DNA from: Azolla pinnata
Lineage: Eukaryota; Streptophyta; Polypodiopsida; Salviniales; Salviniaceae
Direction of reading: 5' to 3'
Assembly: GCA_037176905.1 (NCBI GenBank)
Contig: JBBBWG010032675.1
Location: forward strand, 1-41,476
Length of the DNA: 41,476 bases
Below are positions 10,936 to 20,012 of this stretch, in pieces. Position 1 is the stretch's first letter. Every line of letters begins with the position of its first letter. The notes under the pieces were generated by a model, which made no database searches, had not been told where the DNA came from, and worked only from the letters and a program-made list of their open reading frames with translations. The position numbers and the translations under genes are program-made.

Positions 10936-13816
10936 ATGGCTTCCCAGATCTCCCGCGCTGTGGCTCCCCGCCCAGCTGCCCTCGTCAATTCGCTGCTCAA
11001 GCTCTGCGCTACCTCTTCCTCCTCGTCTCCCTCGGATCCCTGGTACCGTCCGTCGCCGCTGATCCGATCGACCCAGGTGGGATCTCCTTGTTCATTTCCT
11101 TCTTCTTCTCCTTTTCCCTTTGCTTCTTCGTCTTCTTCTTCGTCGGCTTCGTCGTCGTCTGCAACTCCTTCTTCTACCGCAAGGGAAGAATTCGTCAGAG
11201 CATGGCGAGCCCACAGTCCTCCGACGCAGAGACCTTTGGGGTTCGCCGATTTTGATGGCCGAACCTTGCCTTGCTCCGAAACGACGACACAGTTGGGATG
11301 CATACAGAGAAGATTGCGGTCCCGATCTGCATCCTACCCTCTTCCGTCTCTGCATCTCCACCAGAAATTAGGGCACGCCGATCCTCTGCCTGGGCACAAC
11401 CACCCATCTCAGAGGTTAGGGTTTGCTCCAACATCGCCATCATCGTCGATATGCTCGAATATGTCGCCGCTCAATGCTTTCTTCAAGTGGCTCCCGTGCC
11501 ACGAATACGTGCGGGTTATGTCGTCGGATTCCCCAACCAGTGCACAAGTCGCAGGAGCTTCTTCTCCCCACAGCGTTTCGAGCTCAGAGGAGAAGAAGCA
11601 TACATCGGAAGCACGTCAGGAGAATCTAACACAAAGTGGCTTAGCGAGCGTGGAAGCTTATGGAGGGCAAACATCACCTGCATCGAGCATGTATCACAGC
11701 AATGGAGCCCGAGGATTCGGGTTGGGACCGCAGGCTTCCGAAGATGGAAAGCTCGCCATGGTCCGAGGTGAATCGCAGTGGAATCCTTTCCCATCTTCAC
11801 ATTCAGAATCTCTCAGATCAAGTACAGAAAGCATCAACCTTGCCATGGGTACCAAGGCCATGCTTCCCTCATACATGCTAGCCACCGCCTTCAAATGGTT
11901 CATTGCTGAGCTTCGGTTCATCCCTTCCAAGTCCATGTATCCCACCTTTCATGTCGGTGATCGTATCATTGCAGAGAAGGTAAATCCCTTTCTATGCTTT
12001 CTTTCTTTCTTTCTGCCTGTCATTTGTGGTATTCATGTGTCACCTGGGCATGCTGGAATTTCTTTTATGTACATCTATTCAATGGGGTGGATCACAAGAA
12101 TCGGTTTTGAGCTTTGAAAGCTCAAAGGAAGCCTCTAGCAACTCGTGCTTTTCTATGTGATACCTATGTCAAATACTTGAGGTTTTTAACAATCTCTTGA
12201 TAATCTTCTTAGAAGATCTTTGTTTAGCATGTGGAAGCATGATTATGGTTGTTTTGGCTTTGGTGTAAAAGAGGCCTAGCTACACATGTCAAATGCTTGG
12301 CTAGAAAACTTGAGATTTTCCATCCACCTTTAAATCATATTTTTAACAATAACTGATTAGTATCTCGATAGTGCCTGATTGATTCTGCTATTTTTGGGAT
12401 TGGTTTAAATTATCTTCAGGGCATGCTGTAGGCATGAGTATGAGCTACGTGATACCATTTGGTTCGCATAGGTAGGTTCTACTATTGTGTTGGTGGATGC
12501 CAAATTATTTCAGTAGAATGTGTCCATAAGGTCATAAAACCAGTTTGTTGTTCTTCCTGTTTACCTGATCCTCTATTTGCTATGTATACTGCTTCCTTTA
12601 CAGGTTTCCTACTATTTCAAGCAGCCCAAAATCAATGATATTGTTATTTTCACTGCGCCATCATCTTTACAGGTGTGTTTCCTAAATCACATTTGTTCAC
12701 ATATGTTCTTAGGCAGTTAAATGACACTCTGTTGTTTTGATTCCTGATGGCAGGAACAAGGTTACTCCGGTGGTTCTGTTCTTATCAAAAGAGTTGTTGC
12801 TAAGGCAGGCGATTCTGTCGAGGTATTGACTTTCACTCCTTAAAAGAACCAGTAAACCATCTGAAATGGTAGGAAGGTTCGCTGGGTTCACTAGGTAAAC
12901 TGGTCTGTTTTTCTTTACCTCAATTTACTCAGGGTTTCATACAAGCAATCTGGGAAAAGACTGTTGGGAAGTTTTCTATGGTCATGGTTCCCATATCTTC
13001 TGTGTTCTCATGCAATGCATTCTCGTTGCTTTTGTTTTCACATCACTATGGTAGCAAGCAAGGAACTCTTAGTTCTTGTTAGTGGCTTCTTTCACATAGC
13101 CTGTGTCTGTAATAAATTTAGGAAGCAGTTCCATCTTTCCTTAATTGATTGTAATATACAAGATTTTAAGAGTATTGCATCAGAGAATCGAGGTTTTTAG
13201 TCTCACAAGTTTATCAGCAGCTTAGTGTCAGTAGCAGTTGAAAGGGTTTCATGATTCCTGAGCTTATCTAAGCATGCTATGTTGTATTTCGATAAGTCCA
13301 GGTACGAAGTGGTGAGCTCATCGTGAATGGGATTGTTCGTGTAGAAGAGTTCATCGCAGAGCCTCTTACATATGAAATGAGCATTACGGTAAAAGCATTT
13401 GTTTCTCCGTGCTTTCCCATCATTATTATCTGGTTGATGTCCTGTAACAATCTTTTAAAAGTCATGGTGTCTTGCTTCTGTAGCATGTCCCGAAGGGCTG
13501 CGTATTTGTGATGGGTGATAACCGCAATCACAGCTATGACTCACACAAATGGTAAGTAAATGCAATGTTCACAAATAATCATGTTTCCCAGCTCAAACCC
13601 AAACGGCAAAAATAAGTATTGACATGGGCGAGAAAGCTGTCTTCTTATAGATTTGAACTTATTCACATCTGATTGTCAATTTGGTTTTGAAACAGGGGAC
13701 CATTGCCGTTAAAGAATATTGTTGGCAGATCGGTGTATAGATATTGGCCACCAGAGCGATCAGGATCAACGTTATGGACCAAGCCCACCACTCCATTTCA
13801 ACTAATTGCTGCGTGA
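10936..13816 (+). CDS. plastid type I signal peptidase (thylakoidal processing peptidase)
   Basis: Six exons: 10936-11979, 12604-12672, 12754-12822, 13302-13388, 13484-13551 and 13696-13816, giving 485 residues. The first ~300 residues are Ser-rich and open like a plastid transit peptide ([13 protein letters not shown]). A hydrophobic anchor lies near residues 308-325. The S26A peptidase core follows: box [11 protein letters not shown] with nucleophile Ser333, box [12 protein letters not shown] with general base Lys383, and box [18 protein letters not shown]. In this family the Ser/Lys pair removes thylakoid-transfer signals from lumenal proteins, and the Plsp1 type also matures envelope Toc75. 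The C-terminus ends soon after the core, as is usual. Which paralogue (Plsp1 or Plsp2) this is I cannot decide. An AGGTTAGGGTTTG telomere-like motif happens to lie in the coding sequence near 11411. Confidence 0.93.
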
Positions 13817-15229
13817 TTGTTTCTTCTGTCGAGATGGCCCTTTCCATCGATGATCGTGCATACATTCTTCTGTCGTGGTTATTTTGTGCCACAATGATGG
13901 TCATGCTGCCCATGGTCTTCATCAAAACGGATTCTGAAGGACATGGGATTGCAAACTGTCGTCATCCATAAAAGTAGGTATGGGCCCTAATTGGTTCAGA
14001 CCAAATCAAACCGTTAAGCCTACCTCATTGGCTTCTAGGTTTGAATATCAAAATTTGGGTTGACTTGGTCTTAAAGTCAGTTGGACACTTCAGTTTGGAA
14101 GTGGTGAGATTGACTTGATTTCACTCAAACCGGCACAGTGGTTTTGGGTTCGAATGGCTCGGTTTGGTGGTTTTTGTATATGAATTTGTAAAATTTCTAC
14201 CTCTTTGTTGTTTATCTTTAACTCCTCTCTTCCTGACTCCGTTTGTTCTTTCCCCCCCCTCAGCACTGGGGAGGATGTGGGAGGAGTTGAGCATCGGCAG
14301 CTTCAATGTAGATGAGATGAGAAATGTAATATGCCCAACAAACTCAAGGGCTGATGTATGTATGTTGTGATGATATTCTTTTGGATTGAGAAACAAGTGG
14401 TCAAATCACTTGAGAGGACATGTTGTGTGCACTATGGTTGATGAAACAGAGCAGCACAGTTTTAGAATCAAATGCTGGCTTGTTGACAAGATTTGTCAAA
14501 TGTTGGCTTGTTGACAAGGTGTTTGAAAATGTTTGGAGTGTAAGGTCATACTTCTTGTAAATTCCATGCAGTTCTACAGTATAATTGAGCTGGTTATGGG
14601 ATATTTTCGAAGGAATCTCTTGATAGATGCATTCTGATGTTATCCCCTATCTTTGTGTTGCCCTTGTTTTATATATAAATAAGGTGAATAACATCAGTTG
14701 TGGATCGTGAACTCGGGTCCTTTTTTTTTTTCTCCTTGTGATCTTTGCGATGTCTTTGTTTATAATTAAGGTGAATAGCGTCAGTTACCGATCACAAATC
14801 ACAAATTTGAGCCTTTTTCTTGTGATTCATAATAAGATGAACATCAGTTATGGATCACAAAAGTTTTAGCTTTTATTTCTTTTGCTTGTGCTATGTGTGC
14901 TCTATGTGTTCTCGATCATAGTCAGATCATAAGAGGGAGAGTCCAGCAGTAGTAAGGAACTTGTTGCAGAGTTAATACATACGTATACAACAGCCTTTCT
15001 GATCCTCTTTGTATAGATCAACCAGCCAGATACTAATTAGCTTGAGAGCCCAACATTACTTACTAGAGAGCTTGTTCTTCACAGGAATCTGTAGTGCCCC
15101 GATTTTCCGCAATACCACGGTTCTCCGGCCTGCTCCCTTCTCTGCAGTGCTGCTTCGTCCTTCAATGGCAAACGACATTAATGGCGCCCGAGATTCTCGA
15201 GCAGCGTTGCTGGCATCGTGCTCTCCAAA
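13817..15229. other. signal peptidase 3' flank and intergenic DNA
   Basis: There is no supported gene. Three diverged copies of a segment beginning AAGGTGAATA and containing CATCAGTTATGGATCACAA-like sequence start near 14681, 14768 and 14833. A 32-base repeat with GGCTTGTTGACAAG occurs near 14475 and 14507. Confidence 0.5.
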
Positions 15230-15452
15230 GCGGGAATCTGAGGAGATAGGCTTCTCTCTAGCTGCAGAGATCAGTTTCTCAAAGATTCCCGGAGATTCCA
15301 GAGCGGGAAATCTGAGGAGATAAGCTTCTCTCTAGCCGCAAAGATCAGTTTCTCGAAGATTCCTGGAGATTCCAGAGCGGGAATCTGAGGCAATAAGCTT
15401 CTCTCTAGCCGCAGAGATCAGTTTCTCGAAGATTCCTGGAGATTCCAAAGCT
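15230..15452. repeat. 73-74-bp unit in three tandem copies with HSE-like core
   Basis: The copies start at 15230, 15303 and 15377, each opening GCGGGAA(A)TCTGAGG. Each contains TTCTCRAAGATTCCYGGAGA followed by TTCC, an alternating TTC/GAA pattern related to the downstream array. The copies are about 90% alike by eye. Confidence 0.9.
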
Positions 15453-15470
15453 GGGCTAGTCTGATAAGGT

Positions 15471-15471
<1 letters not shown>

Positions 15472-15517
<46 letters not shown>

Positions 15518-15540
15518 ATCTCTATCTCTATCTCTATCTC
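15472..15540. repeat. (CT)n and (CTATCT)n microsatellite
   Basis: A CT run of about 40 bases is followed by TCTATC units, between the 73-bp repeats and the ~45-bp array. The reverse strand reads as poly Arg-Glu. Confidence 0.95.
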
Positions 15541-15640
15541 TGTGGTTACAGAGATTAGATCCGAAGATTCCCTCGAGCCAATGAGAGAAAAAAAAAGAAG
15601 AAGAAGAAGCCTGCGCACTCGGGAAATGCTTGCAAAATCC

Positions 15641-16351
15641 GAAGATTCCAGAAGCTTCGCCAAGAGAAAAATGGAGATCTCTATGAAGATTCCAGAAACT
15701 TCCCCCAAGAGAATAATGGAGATCTCTGATTCCAGAAGCTTCCCCCAAGAGAAAAAATGGAGATCTCTGTGAAGATTCCAGAAGCTTCTCCCAAGAGAAG
15801 AATGGAGATCTCTGTGAAGATTCCAGAAGCTTCCCCCCAAGAGAAGAATGGAGATCTCTGTGAAGATTCCAGAAGCTTCCCCAAGAGAATAAGGGTGATC
15901 TCTGTGAAGATTCCAGAAGCTTCTCCCAAGAGAAAACGGAGATCTCTGTGAAAGTTCCAGAAGCTTCCCCCAAGAGAAGAATGGAGATCTCTGTGAAGAT
16001 TCCAGAAGCTTCCTCCCCCCAAGAGAATAATGGAGATCTCTGTGAAGATTCCAGAAGCTTCCCCAAGAGAATAAGGGTGATCTCTGTGAAGATTCCAGAA
16101 GCTTCTCCCAAGAGAAAACGGAGATCTCTGTGAAAGTTCCAGAAGCTTCCCCCAAGAGAAGAATGGAGATCTCTGTGAAGATTCCAGAAGCTTCCTCCCC
16201 CCAAGAGAATAATGGAGATCTCTGTGAAGATTCCAGAAGCTTCCCCAAGAGAATAAGGGTGATCTCTGTGAAGATTCCAGAAGCTTCCCGAATAATGGAG
16301 ATCTCTGTGAAGATTCCAGAAGCTTCCCCCAAGAGAAGAATGGAGATCTTT
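15641..16351 (+). promoter_or_regulatory. tandem array of ~16 perfect or near-perfect heat shock elements
   Basis: About 16 units of 39-49 bases share GATCTCTGTGAAGATTCCAG then AAGCTTC, a C-run, and CAAGAGAA. Every full unit contains GAAgaTTCcaGAAgcTTC, which fits the heat shock element pattern of alternating GAA and TTC spaced by two bases, with four units. Variants change the spacers (GAAagTTC, GAAacTTC) and not the GAA/TTC triplets. Only the unit near 15721 has lost its first GAA. Units near 15850-16255 form an exact 182-base higher-order repeat. The array ends about 110 bases before the TATA box of the DUF760 gene, so heat shock factor control of that gene is inferred. I have no expression evidence. 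Confidence 0.8.
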
Positions 16352-16360
16352 GTTGTGGAC

Positions 16361-16409
16361 GACGTGGAGCCTGTTGCCACGTGGAGCCACAAACGGGGCG
16401 ACACGTGGC
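16361..16409 (+). promoter_or_regulatory. three ACGT-core boxes (G-box/ABRE type)
   Basis: GACGTGG at 16361, the palindromic CCACGTGG at 16377-16384 and ACACGTGGC at 16401-16409 lie within 50 bases, between the heat shock element array and the TATA box. CACGTG and ACGTGGC are binding cores of plant bZIP factors (HY5, ABF/GBF) and some bHLH factors. Confidence 0.65.
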
Positions 16410-16462
16410 AGGAGCCGGGGAATGTGTGGCCAGGAATCGCTCCGAGGCACACATTTGTAAAA

Positions 16463-16473
16463 TATATATATAA
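16463..16473 (+). promoter_or_regulatory. TATA box of the DUF760 gene
   Basis: TATATATATAA after TGTAAAA, with a transcription start expected near 16495. A telobox-type AAAAACCCTAATT at 16545-16557 would then lie in the 5' leader, as in many plant housekeeping promoters. Confidence 0.6.
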
Positions 16474-17336
16474 AAAAAAAACAATCGCCCAACGGAAAGA
16501 AACAGAGTAGTATCTTCTCTCCCCTGTTTCCCTGCAGAGCTCCGGAAAAACCCTAATTCCTCGCTCTCGCTGCTGCCTTCCTCTTCTCTGCAGAACCGCC
16601 CCCCGCCTGCGAAACTCCATCCCTTTCCTCAGGTAAGCCATGGCTTCTGCAGCAATCTCGGTTTCTTCTTGTTATGTTTCTATGCTCTGTCATCGGTTTG
16701 CAACCCCTTGCTTTCTTTGATCGGTTTGATCGGTTTGATCGGTTCGAAACCGCGGGAGTTTCCATTCTCCTTTCTGGCGCTCTCTCTCGTAAGGGATCAA
16801 AAGGAAGTCTCTTTGTCTCTGGGGCTTCTCTGTTCGGTGCGCAGGAGTTTTGTTTCCCCCTCCCTTCTCCTTCTCGTGGAAGGGAGGTTTCGACTATTTT
16901 TTGTGAGGAATGAAATGTCCCTGTTGTGGAAGAGAGAGTTTTCTGTGTGGTGGTAGATCCTCTGTGCTCTTGCAATGGAACAGGAACACCAGTCAGGAAG
17001 CCGAATACTTAACGTGGTATGAAACAAGAGAGCTTTAGTTTTGAAAATTGAATTTCTATCCTCTAGGATACGAAACCCGTGCCGAGGAAGGGAAACTCTG
17101 AGATGAGGCAGATGTTGGAAGCAGAAAGATGATATACATGTAGGTTTTGCAGGGTTAAACTGGTTTTAAACTTTTTGCCCTTCAAGCGACTTGTTGCCTA
17201 ACAAACTTGTTTCCATACTACTTAGCTCTCAAGTTCCTGCTATAGCTAAACTGTCTTTGACTAACTGGAGGAGGGATTGCTTAATGCAGGATTTTTGTTC
17301 AATTCTCCTCGAAGAACTTTTCATCTTTTCTTTTGG

Positions 17337-18975
17337 ATGATGGAGTTTTCCATTGCTCCAGCCTCCTCAGTCCAGAATACTATCAGGGCCACAAGCGAGC
17401 TGTACCCATCCTCACTAAGATGGTCACAGCCGAAGGTCTCAGCTAATTTTGGCTCACATAATGGCTTCCTTAAGGTATAAATTTAAGTTTATCTAATCAT
17501 CTCGAATCTCAGGATGATGGGGAATCGGTTGTGTAGTGCTTGAGTTCGTTATGGCTGTATATATTTCTCTAGATGAGAGTAAATAAGCATATGGTGCCGT
17601 AACCAAAGAATTTTTATGCTCCTGTTTTGGGCTTTCTACTAATTTTTGTACATCTTGTAGCTGGAATCAACTCAAGCAAGAAGAGCATATGCTTCAAGGA
17701 GGTGCTGGAAAAAGTCTATGATGATAAAGGCAGTGGGAAATAATGGAGAGAATGTATCTTGGATTGCTCCATTTCAGCCTGAATCTCCAACTGGGCAATA
17801 TTTGTCTCAGCTTCTAAAAAGCCACCCTCATCTCCTTCCAGCAGCAATAGAGCAGGAGCTCGAAAAATTGGCAGAGAATCATGACAAAGAAAATGAACTC
17901 GAAACAATGAAACTTCCAGCTGGGGGATCGGATTTAGTGCTTTATAGGTATGCCGCTAATGGAGGTGGATTGTAGTCATTATAAATTGGATTTAGTTATT
18001 CAAAGTAAGAATTCACTCCATTAATGAGAAATAAGCTACGTTCTTGGATTTGTTATGTTCCTTGGATGCAAGAGTATATGCCTCATTGCAAAAACAAAAT
18101 CGGTATCTGTTTTTCATATGATGGGAGCATTTTTAAAATAAGACTGTTTTTGTTCCCTTTTCAGGAGAATCGCTGAAGTGAAAGAACAAGAGAGACGAAC
18201 CAAGCTGGAAGAGATCATATACACGTTAATTGTACAGAAGTTCATTGAAGCAGGCATCTCGATGGTTCCTAGCCTTGCATCAATCACTTCCATTGAGAAG
18301 CCATGGCCCATTCAAATTAAGGAGCTTGAAGCTGTGCACTCAGTGGATGTTCGTGATATGATCAAACAACACATAATTTTAGTATTAGGTAGTCAGGGGA
18401 CTTCAGGATACCTAGAACACAGCACTTATGCGCAAATTAGCAAGCTTCGAGTTGGACAAGTATATGCAGCCTCTATAATCTATGGTTACTTCTTAAGGAG
18501 AGTGTATCAAAGGTTCCACTTAGAGAAGAGCATGAAACTGCTTCCCACTGGATCCGAGGCAAAGTCCACAAGTGAAGCACAAAATGCTGAAGCAAATTCG
18601 AGTAGCCCTAGCAACTATGGAGAAGGCAGTGTCTTGAAAGGTTTTGGAGTACAAAACCCAATGCAATTTGCTGGTATGAAACCGACTGCATTGCAATTGT
18701 ACATTGCTAATATGGATGTTGAGTTGTTGCAAAGAATAGCTACCGTAAGGTCTAGAGAGAGTTTGAGGGTGCTCGAAAAGCACACTGAAGCACTGTTTGG
18801 GAGGCCAGATGTTATTGTAGCTCCTGATGGGTCAATGAGAGTTAACAAAGATGAACCTTTGAAGATTAGCTTTGCAGGGCTAAAACACTTGGTGATGGAA
18901 TCAGTTGCATTTGGTAGTTTCCTATGGGATGTTGAATCGCATGTGGATGCATCCTATTCATTTGTCTCCAACTAA
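17337..18975 (+). CDS. UV-B-induced-type chloroplast protein (DUF760)
   Basis: Coding exons are 17337-17474, 17661-17947 and 18165-18975, giving 411 residues. A non-coding first exon ending at 16632 (CAG|GTAAG) and a leader intron 16633-17289 are inferred. The protein matches the Arabidopsis At3g17800 family along its length: ESPTGQYLSQLLKSHPHLLP, RRIAEVKEQERRTKLEEI, QISKLRVGQVYAASIIYGYF, a variable linker, then a second DUF760-like part with HTEALFGRP and SVAFGSFLWDVESHVDASY at the end. The N-terminus is Ser/Arg-rich, consistent with plastid import. Molecular function is not known for the family. Two Met codons in a row (17337, 17340) begin the frame. Codons between 17290 and 17337 are also open but have no ATG. 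The repeat promoter upstream suggests stress or light control. Confidence 0.9.
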
Positions 18976-20012
18976 TCCCATCTACACGATGTTCATTTTA
19001 CCAACCTGGCAAATCTACCACAACAAACTATGATATTTGCCCCAAGCTCACAAGGTGAAGTGCGCTAAGTATGGAATTGGAGATCATCATGTGAGCATCT
19101 TTACTATGTTAAAGAATAAATTGTACATTGCCACAACAAACTACGATATTTGCCCCAAGCTCAGAAGGTGAAGTGCATTAAGTATGGAGTTGGAGATCAT
19201 CATGTGAGCACCTTTACTATGTTAAAGAATAAATTGTACATTGCCCAACCTGACAATCCCCAGGTGAATTCCTAGGCTTGGTTTTAGTTTGTTGGCCAAA
19301 AGATGGTTTTTGGAATTTCTCAACTTAGGTTCCTACAGTTTAACACTTAACCTTATGCGATTGTTGATAACTGATATGTATATTTCAGTTGAATTCATTT
19401 GGACTTGATATGTATCTTCAAGTGGAGTCCGTAGCTATGTCATGTGAAAATATCCTCTTACTGCTGTAGCAATTTATAAGTATATTTACTCTTAACGCTT
19501 TTGTAAATTTTATGTTTTGTGGCAATTTTATTCATCTGGCTCACGAGTATGTGGCTGATGCAGTATCTATTGTGAGCGGATGCTATAATTTACATAACAG
19601 AGGGATTCAATATCTTGTACCGAACTGTTATGGGTCATGTTTGAAGTGATAACAGGTGATTATATCAATGCAAATACTGTATAAAAGGTACCATTGGATT
19701 ATACAAACTCTGAATGATTACCAGGAAAGTAGCATATTTAGAAAACACGGTAGAGCATGCATCTCAATCTATCATAAATCTGTTGAATGAAGTTGCAAAA
19801 ATTAACAGGTTTCTTCTGTGTGGATGTAAGTATGATTAAGCTGTTGACGCAGAGCTTTTGAAACAGACAACCCTTCAAAACAAGATGGGAACATCAGGAA
19901 CTTCAGGAATAGTTTGGTATTTAGCAAAACCAAGAGCATTTTGGTCTGAGTAAACAGGAACTTATGTCATTTAAGTCTTGTTTGCCAAATGATGACCTTG
20001 TTGCTAAACTTG
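18976..20012. other. convergent intergenic region with a 113-bp tandem duplication
   Basis: The 3' ends of the DUF760 gene (+) and the adenylate kinase gene (-) face each other here. Bases 19018-19130 are repeated at 19131-19243 with few changes. Each copy carries AAAGAATAAATTGTACATTG, so the duplication also doubles a polyadenylation-type signal. I see no gene. Confidence 0.7.

Noticed and set aside
10483..11062. Arg/Lys/Glu- and Phe/Ser-rich frames on both strands
   Set aside because: Triplet tract translation in the signal peptidase leader. The family-supported frame begins at 10936.
15332..16641. Overlapping 267-407-codon reverse-strand frames in the promoter array
   Set aside because: All are translations of the same ~45-bp repeat in different frames, without ATG context, introns or non-repeat domains. 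The openness follows from the repeat lacking stops on that strand.
16640..16720. ATG at 16640 (MASAAISVSS) as the start of the DUF760 protein
   Set aside because: It lies just after a good CAG|GTAAG donor and ends in a stop after 26 codons. I found no donor giving the right phase to join exon 17290-17474. It may be an upstream frame in a retained leader intron.
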